64,000 nt of DNA from Serratia sarumanii (GTDB taxonomy: Bacteria > Pseudomonadota > Gammaproteobacteria > Enterobacterales > Enterobacteriaceae), in contig NZ_CP124751.1 of assembly GCF_029962605.1 (NCBI RefSeq), positions 1 to 64,000 of the forward strand. Reading direction: 5' to 3'. Under the pieces are notes generated by a model. That model was not told the origin of the DNA and did not search any database. It saw only the letters and a program-made list of their open reading frames with translations. Both the position numbers and the translations under genes were made by a program. Below, in pieces: positions 17,350 to 24,686 of this stretch; position 1 is the first letter of the stretch; each line of letters begins with the position of its first letter.

Positions 17350-17850
17350 ATGGGAAATTATTCAGATTTTGAGACCGATTTTGTTCAGCGAACACTGGCG
17401 CTTATTGATCAATATAACGAAATGATTGAGGTGCAGGGCAAGCCATTCAGGGAGCAGTACAACTACACATTGACCCTGAATTGCCTTCTGGGTCTTATCG
17501 TGTTACCGAAAGAGAGGGCGCTCTCTTTCCTGCCTGCCGAACGTTTAACGCTGCAGCTTAAAGCTGAAATGGGATTACATGAGTCACAGCTGCCCGGACC
17601 CGAAATGAACCTGCGGGAGTTGATCCATAAGATGCGGAATTCAGTGGCTCATTTCTGTGTCCAGGTAGAGTCAGTCAACGATGCACACCTTGTAGACTGG
17701 ATTGTTTTCAGGGAATCCCAGGGAGATGGGGACGTCTACGCCAGGTTCAGCGCTCCGGAGCTTTTACCCTTTTTGAAATATTATGCGACCCTGCTGCTCG
17801 ACAATATGGCCCGCCGTCGAGCCAGAGCTGTTAACGTATTGGATTTGTAA
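17350..17850 (+). CDS. HEPN-domain RNase (pEK499_p136 type)
   Basis: A 166-residue helical protein with the HEPN RNase signature RNxxxH, seen as Arg96-Asn97-Ser-Val-Ala-His101 in HKMRNSVAHF. The N-terminus MGNYSDFETDFVQRTLALIDQYNE and LTLNCLLGLIVLP (about 41-53) match the HEPN group named after plasmid pEK499. Proteins of this class cut RNA in toxin-antitoxin, CRISPR and abortive-infection systems. The start has GGGAGGG upstream. The next gene, 12 bp downstream, encodes a protein with an ADP-ribosyltransferase-like motif, so the two look like an effector-modifier pair. The catalytic motif is intact; its target is unknown. Confidence 0.82.
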   Translation: MGNYSDFETDFVQRTLALIDQYNEMIEVQGKPFREQYNYTLTLNCLLGLIVLPKERALSFLPAERLTLQLKAEMGLHESQLPGPEMNLRELIHKMRNSVAHFCVQVESVNDAHLVDWIVFRESQGDGDVYARFSAPELLPFLKYYATLLLDNMARRRARAVNVLDL

Positions 17851-17862
17851 GGGATTTACACA

Positions 17863-18651
17863 ATGTTGATTCTCGATTGTTCCTCACGACCTCAGGCGTT
17901 GCATACATTATCTGCCGGGTTTGGCTGTAGCCCAGAAAAGCTGAAAAAATTACTGCTTTCGCTCGATCTTGAAAGTATCTACGAGCTTAATCCTCGCTTG
18001 TTGGTTGATGCACCCCATTACCTGAGAGAGTACGTCTGTGCGGAACTGGGCGAACCTGGTCCATTCACCCGAGCTCTGTGGTTTCATGGTACCCGGACTT
18101 TCGCCGGTAATACTTTTCCGGCGGGGTTACTGGCGCTAAATCAGTCAGAGCCACTCGCCATGAAAATGCTGCTCGAGCTGGCCCCGAGTGAGATGGTCCG
18201 TAAAAACCTGCGGGAATGGGATGTTCCGGGGGGCGTCCCGGACGAGATGTTTCAGCTCAGAACCGGCGATAAAATGCACTGGGGACCTTATGGTCATCTA
18301 GTCCGGGAATTACATTTTAACGCCAGTGAAAATGGACAGCATGATTACCTCTGGCTGCCGGAGCTGGTCGAGGATGTCTGTAATGCCTACCAGGAGAAAT
18401 ATGGTCACGATCTTAAACCGCATTATCTCAGAGTGCTTCATCCCTGTATTGTCTGGTTCGAGGGGGAGATTGTTTATGAAAAAGGAGTTCTTGAAACAGC
18501 TCTGGCATATGCCTATACATCAGTCCGTGACCTCCCGCCGGACGGGAACGCAACTTTCGGCATAGACTGTGAGGGAAAATCTGTGTCCAGATCGGCCATT
18601 GCCAGAATTGAGTTTCTGCAGCACCGGGTTCCTGGCCTCAGTGGCTCCTGA
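17863..18651 (+). CDS. Possible ADP-ribosyltransferase-like partner of the HEPN protein
   Basis: A 262-residue protein that I cannot assign firmly. ALWFHGTRTF (His75-Gly-Thr) resembles the first NAD-binding motif of the H-Y-E (PARP/diphtheria-toxin-like) ADP-ribosyltransferase fold. Later come GPYGHLVRELHF (possible second motif Tyr) and HPCIVWFEGEIVYEKG, where a Glu follows a strand as the third catalytic residue does. Length fits a one-domain enzyme. GTKM/WFHGTR alone is short evidence, so fold prediction is needed. It lies 12 bp after the HEPN gene and 15 bp before an HTH regulator gene, making a compact three-gene unit. It could modify or neutralise the HEPN RNase or be a second effector. 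Confidence 0.5.
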   Translation: MLILDCSSRPQALHTLSAGFGCSPEKLKKLLLSLDLESIYELNPRLLVDAPHYLREYVCAELGEPGPFTRALWFHGTRTFAGNTFPAGLLALNQSEPLAMKMLLELAPSEMVRKNLREWDVPGGVPDEMFQLRTGDKMHWGPYGHLVRELHFNASENGQHDYLWLPELVEDVCNAYQEKYGHDLKPHYLRVLHPCIVWFEGEIVYEKGVLETALAYAYTSVRDLPPDGNATFGIDCEGKSVSRSAIARIEFLQHRVPGLSGS

Positions 18652-18666
18652 CAGGTGGATGGCACG

Positions 18667-18960
18667 ATGAGCAATCAAGCACACTTGGCGCACATCCACT
18701 TGCTGGTCAAAACCAATGCGTTTAACGTTTACACACTGGCCAGCACAGAGACCTGGCAGATGCCTTCGGTCCGGGACATCGCCGTGGTCCGGGGGCTGAT
18801 CCCCCTGACCGACATGCAGCTGGCCCACCGGCTGGCGGTGGACGAGCGTACCATCCGCAAATGGAAATCCGGTCAGACCCGGATGGTGTACACCACCTGG
18901 TGCTGTCTGTGCTGGATGGCTGGACTGGGGATGCCGCTCGATAACATTATCAGTGACTAA
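18667..18960 (+). CDS. Small helix-turn-helix regulator
   Basis: A 97-residue protein starting MSNQAHLAHIHLL (ATG at 18667, with CAGGTGGATGG upstream, preferred over 18655). The helix-turn-helix is LTDMQLAHRLAVDERTIRKWKSGQ (about residues 47-70) followed by MVYTTWCCLCWMAGLG, an arrangement seen in small plasmid repressors of the KorC/TrbA sort. It closes the HEPN/ART-like gene group and is convergent with the next membrane-protein gene, overlapping it by about 10 bp. It probably autoregulates this cluster or controls other plasmid genes. Confidence 0.65.
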   Translation: MSNQAHLAHIHLLVKTNAFNVYTLASTETWQMPSVRDIAVVRGLIPLTDMQLAHRLAVDERTIRKWKSGQTRMVYTTWCCLCWMAGLGMPLDNIISD

Positions 18961-19156
18961 AGATACGCTTCCAGATGCGTCTGAGTATGAAACGTCTCTG
19001 GAATCGCCAGTTTCGTTTCCAGATATGAAGAAGGTCGTCAAAATTGGTCAAAAACCACGTTAGACCACGGTAAGCGACCACGATTGCCCAGATGAACTGG
19101 CCGATGGCGATTAGGGTATAGATGACAGCTAATACTGCAGTTATTAATGTAGACAT
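18950..19156 (-). CDS. Small membrane protein (68 aa)
   Basis: A protein of 68 residues beginning MSTLITAVLAVIYTLIAIG. ATG at 19156 follows a strong AAGGAG at proper spacing, which decides it over an upstream ATG at 19189. One or two membrane helices cover residues 3-37, then a strongly basic tail (IWKRNWRFQRRFILRRIWKR) that would stay in the cytoplasm and contact lipid or nucleic acid. It converges on the HTH gene. No family recognised. Confidence 0.6.
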   Translation of the reverse strand: MSTLITAVLAVIYTLIAIGQFIWAIVVAYRGLTWFLTNFDDLLHIWKRNWRFQRRFILRRIWKRIFSH

Positions 19157-19478
19157 ATTGTTCTCCTTAATGTCTGTGTTTATCTGCAAATATTTACTGC
19201 CAGGGGGGCGGCCTTTAAGGCCGGTTAGAAAAAAAAACTGAAAAAAAGTTTTCCTTTCCTCTTTGTTGCTATTTAAGGCTTAGTCATTAAAGAATTTTGC
19301 ACATCAGGCAATAATCCCCAATTCGCAACAATGTGCAGGTTTTTGTGACTTTTTAGCAATAATTCTTCTTTCCCTCTCTGCAGATCCGAAAACTCATTGT
19401 TTCGGATCAGCGGATCGTCACACTGCCCCGCTACCCCGGAAACCACAACATGTGGCACCGCTTAAGCTGCGTTTTCTT

Positions 19479-19703
19479 CTATATATTGTGTTTTACCGGG
19501 GTGATCGTTAACGGCGGTTTTTGGCCGACAACCGCGCTGGGATTATTTTTACGCCGTGGTACACTTCCGGAAAGTTGCCATAATCCAGAAAGTCGGATCA
19601 CCTGAAAACCGTCGTCCGGTAATTTAACGACGTGGCTATATGGCTGCTTATTATAATGTGAGTGATGTTTACGGCAGGAAACTGCGAGGGCGATCATCGT
19701 CAC
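19479..19703 (-). pseudogene. Possible degraded SymE-like gene
   Basis: An open frame whose start, RKHHSHYNKQPYS, followed by VIRLSGLWQLSG, resembles the N-terminal half of SymE-like proteins (basic HY region, P..I.L.GxWL..AGF). The part that should continue the swapped-hairpin domain is shortened, ending PPLTITPVK. I see no antisense RNA. The rest of 19157-19763 holds no other supported gene. Confidence 0.3.
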
Positions 19704-19763
19704 TGAGGGGAAGGGGTAAGGTGATTGCGGGAAGTGATAATTTTATTAGAGGGTAAAGCTAGG

Positions 19764-20080
19764 ATGGTTTATAAGGACGTGATTGATGAACTGATTGCTG
19801 ACGGTCATAAAACAGTCACCCTCTATGAGAATAGGCTGAGCACCGATGACGACGATGTACCTATTACCCAATATCTGATTATTACAGTAAACGGTGACGT
19901 TGTTGCCCGACGGATCGTTTCCTTCGGCTGCAACTGGTCAATGATCTTTTGGCCGCTTCCTTCCTCAATGTGCTCATCCCTACGGGAGATTTGGGAAATC
20001 GATTTATCCAACAGAGAGGAAGCGTACTCACTATTGAGCATATTTCCGTAATGCTGTCCGGGGAGATTAAAGAGCTGTGA
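19764..20080 (+). pseudogene. Frameshifted hypothetical gene
   Basis: Starts MVYKDVIDELIADGHKTV at 19764 and reads sensibly to VNGDVVARRIV near 19912. From about 19920 the +1-shifted frame carries an equally protein-like end (QLVNDLLAASFLNVLIPTGD, then EHISVMLSGEIKEL) stopping at 20080, just before the next gene. A single indel near 19910-19925 explains this, either a true mutation or a sequencing error. Family unknown. Confidence 0.55.
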
Positions 20081-20115
20081 GGCAGACAGGATTTTACACT
20101 CAATAAGGAACACAC

Positions 20116-20766
20116 ATGGGTGACTGGTTTATTGCCACCGAGGGCGTGAAGATCGTCAAAGACAGCCCCGGCCTGTGGCCGCAGATCATCACGGCGGTGG
20201 CGTCCATCGGGGCGGCGCTGGGTGGTGTGGGGCTGACGCACCGCTTTACCCGCAAACGGGAGCAGGCGGCCGCTGAGCAGAAACTCGCGGGGGAGCGTTA
20301 TTTCATCGCCACGGAGCTGGTATTCAAGCTGGAAGACTTTGCGGAAATGTGTGCGGAAGTCTCGCAAGATGATGGCAGGCGGGATGAAGGAGATGAATTC
20401 CGGCCTACTGTCAGTGTGTACTCCCTTGAATTTGATGATGTGACCGGTGACTGGCGTGCCCTGCCTCCCCCGATCATGTACCGGGTGCGGGAAATGAGCG
20501 TTCTGCAAGCTGAAGCGCGCGGTTCGATTAACTTCCGCGATGAAGTCGACACTTCCTCAAGGCATGACAGCTATTATCGAGAGAGGCAGTATCAGTATGC
20601 ACGCCTCGGCCTGCGGGCTCTCTTGCTGGCCAAACGTCTGCGCAAACTCACCGGCATGCCCTCTTCTCGCCTCGACAAGTACGACTGGTCGCCGCAGAAA
20701 ATCCTGTGGCAAAGCTGGCGTGAAGGGCGAAAGTTTAGAAATGAGGAACGACTGGATGAGGAATAA
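20116..20766 (+). CDS. Hypothetical membrane-anchored protein next to resD
   Basis: A 216-residue protein with one N-terminal membrane helix (IITAVASIGAALGGVGL, about 24-40), flanked by a basic THRFTRKREQ segment, then a soluble domain that I do not recognise (FIATELVFKLEDFAEMCAEV at 58-77, DVTGDWRALPPPIMYRV at 103-119, YARLGLRALLLAKRLRKL near 157-174). It ends 3 bp before the resD start codon and may be co-transcribed with it. Role unknown. Confidence 0.65.
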   Translation: MGDWFIATEGVKIVKDSPGLWPQIITAVASIGAALGGVGLTHRFTRKREQAAAEQKLAGERYFIATELVFKLEDFAEMCAEVSQDDGRRDEGDEFRPTVSVYSLEFDDVTGDWRALPPPIMYRVREMSVLQAEARGSINFRDEVDTSSRHDSYYRERQYQYARLGLRALLLAKRLRKLTGMPSSRLDKYDWSPQKILWQSWREGRKFRNEERLDEE

Positions 20767-20769
20767 TAC

Positions 20770-21579
20770 ATGAGCGGTTTAGTGGTGCCGGCATTCTACC
20801 CGGCGATGCCGGCGCAACCGTCGGTGGCTGGCGTTTCGTTGCCGGTCGCCATCGACTACCCGGCCGCGCTGGCGCTGCGCCAGATGGCTCTCGTCCATGA
20901 CGAACTCCCGAAATACCTGCTGGCGCCGGAGATCAGCGCCCTGCTCCACTACGTGCCGGATCTGCACCGCAAACTGCTGCTGGCCACGCTGTGGAACAGC
21001 GGCGCCCGGATCAACGAGGCGCTGGCGCTGACGCGCGAGAATTTCGCGCTGGCGCCGCCCTACCCGTTCGTGCAGCTGGCCACCCTCAAGCAGCGCACGG
21101 AAAAGGCCACGCGCGGCGCCGGCCGGTTGCCGGCGGCCAGCACGCCGCCGCGCGTGGTGCCGCTGTCCGATCCGCAGTACGTCGCGCAGCTGCAGACGAT
21201 GGTGGCCACGCTGAAAATTCCGCTCGAGCGCCGCAACGCGCGCACCGGCCGGATGGAAAAGGCGCGGCTGTGGACGATCACCGATCGGACGGTGCGCAGC
21301 TGGCTGGCGGAGGCGGTTGATGCCGCGGCGCGCGACGGCGTGACGTTCTCGGTGCCCGTCACCCCGCACACCTTCCGCCACAGCTACGCGATGCACATGC
21401 TGTATGCCGGCATTCCGCTCAAGGTGCTGCAGGCGCTGATGGGGCACAAGTCGGTAAGCTCGACCGAGGTGTATACGAAGGTGTTTGCGCTGGATGTGGC
21501 GGCGCGGCACCGGGTGCAGTTTCAGATGCCTGAGGCCGAAGCGGTCAGCATGCTGAAGGCCCTGAGTCCGGGGCAGTAA
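20770..21579 (+). CDS. resD: ResD-like tyrosine site-specific recombinase
   Basis: Tyrosine recombinase of the F-plasmid ResD (D protein) type, which resolves plasmid multimers to monomers and so helps stable inheritance. The 269-residue product shows the catalytic Arg in [15 protein letters not shown] (about 77-91), the HxxR box HTFRHSYAMHMLY (about 201-213), the second His in [17 protein letters not shown] with the nucleophilic Tyr (about 225-241). Length fits ResD. It is very GC-rich compared with nearby genes. A broken second copy lies at 22455-22918, after two small genes. The resolution site is probably close, as in F, but I cannot fix it. Confidence 0.93.
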   Translation: MSGLVVPAFYPAMPAQPSVAGVSLPVAIDYPAALALRQMALVHDELPKYLLAPEISALLHYVPDLHRKLLLATLWNSGARINEALALTRENFALAPPYPFVQLATLKQRTEKATRGAGRLPAASTPPRVVPLSDPQYVAQLQTMVATLKIPLERRNARTGRMEKARLWTITDRTVRSWLAEAVDAAARDGVTFSVPVTPHTFRHSYAMHMLYAGIPLKVLQALMGHKSVSSTEVYTKVFALDVAARHRVQFQMPEAEAVSMLKALSPGQ

Positions 21580-21754
21580 ACCCCTTCTGCATAAAGGCAT
21601 CCTGTACTGTTCCGGATTGTCGTTCTACCTCAACGAAAAAATACGATCAGCAAAAATTTTTGATGGACAATTTTTCCGAAAGTGCCGGAATGTCCAGGCT
21701 GGATAGCATTTTTTGTGCGTCCCCGGGGGGCGTCAGTGGAAGGTTTATCATTGA

Positions 21755-21803
21755 GGAACGCGAGCTGGACAGAATACCTGAATGTCTAACGGCGCGGGTA
21801 ATT
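21755..21803 (+). repeat. Direct repeat copy 1 (downstream of resD)
   Basis: Contains CTGGACAGAATACCTGAATG and TCTAACGGCGCGGG. A close copy is found at 22432-22474, joined to the start of the broken resD. The duplication suggests a recombination junction, possibly related to a ResD site. The rest of 21580-21853 holds a GGCCGC-TGGC-GCGGCC hairpin and nothing coding. Confidence 0.6.
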
Positions 21804-21853
21804 AAACGAGAGCCGTAAAAAAGGCCGCTGGCGCGGCCTAAATGTATGACTGT

Positions 21854-22111
21854 TTACTCTAAAACCCACGTTATGCCACCATCGCGGCTTCTGTGGACAG
21901 TGTTAAATGCTGGTATATTTTCGTGATATTGCTTTATGACAATTTCACTGTCCGAAATTATCTCAACATCAGCGGTCATCGTGCCGTAGTTGATTCTGCA
22001 CTGGCCGATGCAATAAATGTGATAAAGCCCTGTTAATACATCACTTCTAAGCGGCTTATGCATACTCTCTCCTGTTTCCTTACTGAATGATTTTGGTACA
22101 TAGATTTTCAC
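21854..22111 (-). CDS. Hypothetical protein (85 aa)
   Basis: An 85-residue protein (MKIYVPKSFSKETGES to RSRDGGITWVLE) overlapping the stop of the upstream gene by four bases (ATGA), so the two form an operon. Its end, HRSRDGGITWVLE, resembles the Asp-box style SxDGGxTW seen in beta-propeller repeats, but one short motif does not give a function. Alternating hydrophobic residues suggest a small beta-rich protein. Confidence 0.5.
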   Translation of the reverse strand: MKIYVPKSFSKETGESMHKPLRSDVLTGLYHIYCIGQCRINYGTMTADVEIISDSEIVIKQYHENIPAFNTVHRSRDGGITWVLE

Positions 22112-22329
22112 GGGTTAATGCGTTTTTCGGTGTCATCCAGTAATCCCGGATTGTTGAACCAATTCCGCGCTTCTGCATAGTTACCAACATCGATTGCAGC
22201 CATGACGTGAGCCAGCGAATTCATAGCGCTGTCACGCGACAAGGTTCCGTTCTTATAACCATCAAGAGCAGCATTGATCAGGTTTTCCATACCTTTATGG
22301 TCGGCGGTAGTTAAAGTTTTTTTAGTCAT
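22108..22329 (-). CDS. Hypothetical protein (73 aa)
   Basis: A 73-residue, probably all-helical protein starting MTKKTLTTADHKGMENLINAALDGYKNG, with DSAMNSLAHVMAAIDVGNYAEARNWF in the middle. It is the first gene of a two-gene operon with the 85-residue gene (4-bp overlap). Both lie between intact and broken resD copies, in opposite orientation. No family recognised. Confidence 0.5.
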   Translation of the reverse strand: MTKKTLTTADHKGMENLINAALDGYKNGTLSRDSAMNSLAHVMAAIDVGNYAEARNWFNNPGLLDDTEKRINP

Positions 22330-22431
22330 ATAAAAGCCCAGAGCTATTGGTTAGTGGAATTGAGAATATGGGGATAAATCCGTGGGTTTCAAGGTGTTAG
22401 CCGCGTCAAAAAGTGCTAGATGCAACTGAGG

Positions 22432-22474
22432 GAACTGGACAGAATGACCTGTATGTCTAACTGCGCGGGGATTA
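22432..22474 (+). repeat. Direct repeat copy 2 (start of broken resD)
   Basis: Second copy of the element at 21755-21803: CTGGACAGAATGACCTGTATG then TCTAACTGCGCGGGGATTAA, after which the sequence changes into resD coding sequence. Confidence 0.6.
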
Positions 22475-22918
22475 ACGAAGCGCTGGCCCTGACCAGGGGT
22501 GATTTTTCACTGGCACCACCCTATCCGTTTGTGCAGCTGGCGACACTCAAACAGCGTGCGGAGAAAGCGGGGAAACGGCCGGGAGGACTCCCGCCGGCAG
22601 TCAGGCGTACCGGCAGAACCGAGAAAGCGTGCATCTGGGAGATTACTGACCGCACCGCCCGCACCCGGCACACCTGCAGCAGACGGGGTGACCTTCTCTG
22701 TGCCGGTGACGCCGCACTCGTTTCGTCATTCCTACTCCATGCACATGCTGTATAACGGGATTCCGCTGAAAGTGCTGCAAAGTCTGATGGGACACAAGTC
22801 GAATCAGTTCGACGGAGGTGTATACCAAGGTGTTCGCCATGGATGTGGCGGCGCAGCAGCGCGTGCAATTCTCGATGCCGGGGGCAGAGGCGGTGGCGAT
22901 CCTTAAAGGTCGGCGCTG
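22455..22918 (+). pseudogene. Degraded resD copy
   Basis: Fragments of a second ResD-like recombinase in more than one frame: [20 protein letters not shown] (from about 22470), [12 protein letters not shown], then after an internal deletion [20 protein letters not shown] and [12 protein letters not shown] (about 22690-22800). A frameshift follows before the Tyr region (the frame changes at GVYQGVRH), and the end matches [12 protein letters not shown] in a third frame. The N-terminal 75 residues are absent. It cannot make an active enzyme. Confidence 0.8.
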
Positions 22919-22941
22919 AATGGCCGATAGGTGAAACAGGC

Positions 22942-22972
22942 AGGCCGGTCAAATGACCGGCCTATTTTTTTC
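22942..22972 (+). terminator. Terminator after the broken resD
   Basis: AGGCCGGTC-AAAT-GACCGGCCT stem followed by ATTTTTTT, about 25 bp after the resD-type stop codon. Confidence 0.75.
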
Positions 22973-23087
22973 CCTGGTGTTTTCTGGCGTACTGCATGGT
23001 TGGTGTCTCAGATGTTTAGTAACTCTAAACAAGTTTGATGTTAAGTGATGCTAAACATGTCGTCAATCCCTTATCTGACGACTGCCT

Positions 23088-23366
23088 ATGGTTCCTCAAC
23101 GACTGAAAGCCGCGCGCCGGCGAGCCGGACTCACCCAGGAAAAACTCGGTGTGCTGGCCGGTATCGATGAGTCCACCGCCCGCTCGCGGATCTCCCAGTA
23201 CGAGAACGGTACTTACACGCCGGCGTTCACGACGATGTGCGCCCTGGCACGCGTGCTCAACGTGCCGGAGTGCTATTTCTATATACTGGATGAGGGGTTT
23301 GCGGAGAAAGTTCTGGGATTATATGAGTCTGAGATTACATCATTACACGATGACAGGATTGTATAA
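23088..23366 (+). CDS. XRE-family helix-turn-helix regulator
   Basis: A 92-residue repressor-like protein with the XRE/Cro fold covering nearly the whole chain: VPQRLKAARRRAGLTQEKLGVLAGI (helices 1-2, about 2-26), STARSRISQYENGTYTPAF (recognition helix, about 29-47), then ALARVLNVPECYFYI. It converges on the partition operon and ends near an inverted repeat (TAATCCTATAATT/AATTATAGGATTA) resembling the partition repeats. It probably controls itself or nearby plasmid genes; no target site is certain. Confidence 0.82.
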   Translation: MVPQRLKAARRRAGLTQEKLGVLAGIDESTARSRISQYENGTYTPAFTTMCALARVLNVPECYFYILDEGFAEKVLGLYESEITSLHDDRIV

Positions 23367-23393
23367 TCCTATAATTAAATAATTATAGGATTA
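23364..23393. repeat. Inverted repeat between the XRE and partition genes
   Basis: TAATCCTATAATT and AATTATAGGATTA separated by AAAT. It could act as a two-way terminator for the convergent genes; the GTAATCC-like content also resembles the partition-site repeats at 24243-24417. Confidence 0.5.
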
Positions 23394-23398
23394 CATGA

Positions 23399-23602
23399 TT
23401 ATTCATTATCTTTCAGCCAATTACCAATCAACTCTATAGTGATCTCGGTCATTTCCTTATCTTGTTTCAGACAAGCTAGCTTAAATCTCTTATGCAGGTC
23501 TTCGTCGATATTCATCTGCAGTTTCTTCGTCAGCCCCTTAGGGGCCTGAATAGCCTGCAGAGCCGGGTTCAGCTGTTTATGTTGTCCCAGTTTCATCTTC
23601 AT
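23399..23602 (-). CDS. ParG-like RHH partition protein
   Basis: A 67-residue centromere-binding protein of the ParG/StbB-like ribbon-helix-helix type. The flexible basic N-terminus ([20 protein letters not shown]) is followed by [28 protein letters not shown], the strand and two helices of an RHH dimer. It overlaps the parA gene by four bases (ATGA) as the second gene of the operon. In ParFG-like systems this protein binds the centromere repeats, stimulates the ParA ATPase through its N-terminus and represses the operon. Confidence 0.8.
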   Translation of the reverse strand: MKMKLGQHKQLNPALQAIQAPKGLTKKLQMNIDEDLHKRFKLACLKQDKEMTEITIELIGNWLKDNE

Positions 23603-24225
23603 TGGATCAGCTCCAGGATTTCTTTGGTCATTACATCAATTTCTCCTTTCGCTTGGCTGTCTGTCGTATCATAGACGGTGCCGCCATCCAGCATGGTTCT
23701 GATGTATGCCTGCCGCTGGCCTGTCCCGGTTTTTAATGCTGGGATGCCAGTATCGGCAATGGATTCTTTGAGGACTTCCAGCATTTTTGCAGACGACACT
23801 TTTTTGGTTATCAGGAACCTGGCTGTTATAGGTTGTAGATTTTGCCTCGCCTCTATAACTGCAATAATTGCGCTGCATGCTGCGAAATCTAGCGGGGAAG
23901 GTGTTACCGGGATTAAAACGAGATCGCTAACCATAACTGCAGCCGATGAGATTGCCGAGATTGCCGCGGCGCCATCGATGATGATGAAGTCATAACCTGT
24001 GAGCTGTTTCCGAACGGTGTAAACCTCCTTCTCAGAAGACGCTTCCGCCAGGTCGAACTTGCATTTATCTTCCTCATACCAGTTGCCAATACTTGCCTGT
24101 GGATCTGTATCGACAACAACTACGCGGAAACCTTGTCTCGCCAGACAGGTTGCAACGTTGATAGACGTCGTTGTCTTCCCGACCCCCCCTTTACCATTCA
24201 AAAATGAAATAACGTTAGTTTTCAT
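23599..24225 (-). CDS. parA: ParA/ParF-type partition ATPase
   Basis: A 208-residue type Ib Walker ATPase that moves plasmid copies to the cell halves by nucleoid-bound gradients. The deviant Walker A is [14 protein letters not shown] near the N-terminus (about 8-21), then [18 protein letters not shown] and [14 protein letters not shown] (Walker B region). Its short length without an N-terminal DNA-binding extension fits ParF of TP228 rather than ParA of P1. The open frame continues upstream through repeats, but ATG at 24225 starts at [14 protein letters not shown]. The GTAATCC array lies directly upstream. Confidence 0.93.
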   Translation of the reverse strand: MKTNVISFLNGKGGVGKTTTSINVATCLARQGFRVVVVDTDPQASIGNWYEEDKCKFDLAEASSEKEVYTVRKQLTGYDFIIIDGAAAISAISSAAVMVSDLVLIPVTPSPLDFAACSAIIAVIEARQNLQPITARFLITKKVSSAKMLEVLKESIADTGIPALKTGTGQRQAYIRTMLDGGTVYDTTDSQAKGEIDVMTKEILELIQ

Positions 24226-24242
24226 ACATAACCTCACTGTAG

Positions 24243-24417
24243 AGTAATCCTGTAATCCTGTAATCCTGTAATCCTGTAATCCTGTAATCCTTGGCGGATC
24301 TCCGATTAGAATCACATAGTTATTTGATTATGTAAATATGTAATCACATGATTTTGTAATCCTGTAATCCTGTAATCCTGTAATTATGAAATCCTATGAT
24401 TTTATGATTCTGTAATC
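24243..24417. repeat. Partition-site repeats (GTAATCCT array)
   Basis: Two blocks of perfect 8-bp direct repeats of TGTAATCC: six copies at 24243-24290 and about four at 24356-24385, with degenerate copies (GTAATCACATGATT, GAAATCCTATGATT) between and after. They are upstream of parA, the place of the centromere and operator in ParFG-type loci. They are too short and lack the spacers of a CRISPR array. Confidence 0.8.
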
Positions 24418-24419
24418 TT

Positions 24420-24686
24420 TTAAGGCTATGGCCAAGAAACTCTGTGTTGCCGTTGTTTCCATTGCAGCGTCACCCATTAACTCGCCGCGCCTAACATAGC
24501 CTCGCCTTGGTCTGCGGCAAGTATTCGCTACCGCCGGCTGCTTTACCCGTTCGCACTCCCTCCACGTTGTTCCAGTCGCTTGCGCATGCGGCTTCAGCAG
24601 CCGTACCTGCCTCATCCCTTGCCGGCGTGGCTAGTTCTTGCGCTATGGCGAGAAATGGGTTCTCGCCTCCATAGGGAGACAACACC
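24420..24686 (+). promoter_or_regulatory. Leading-region leader element E1
   Basis: Shares the conserved block ACCCGTTCGCACTCCCT, a variable spacer, then CGCTTGCGCATGCGGCTTC (24545-24595) with leaders E2-E5, E7 and E8, and ends in an AGGGAGAC ribosome site before the methylase-like gene. E1 is the most divergent copy and lies farthest from oriT. It is interpreted as a single-strand promoter or priming hairpin; see findings. Confidence 0.6.

Noticed and set aside
20779..21600. 273-codon open frame antisense to resD
   Set aside because: Shadow of a GC-rich gene; Arg/His/Gln-rich product with no domain.
24243..24417. Possible CRISPR array
   Set aside because: Repeat units are 8 bp, head to tail without unique spacers, next to parA; a partition site explains them.
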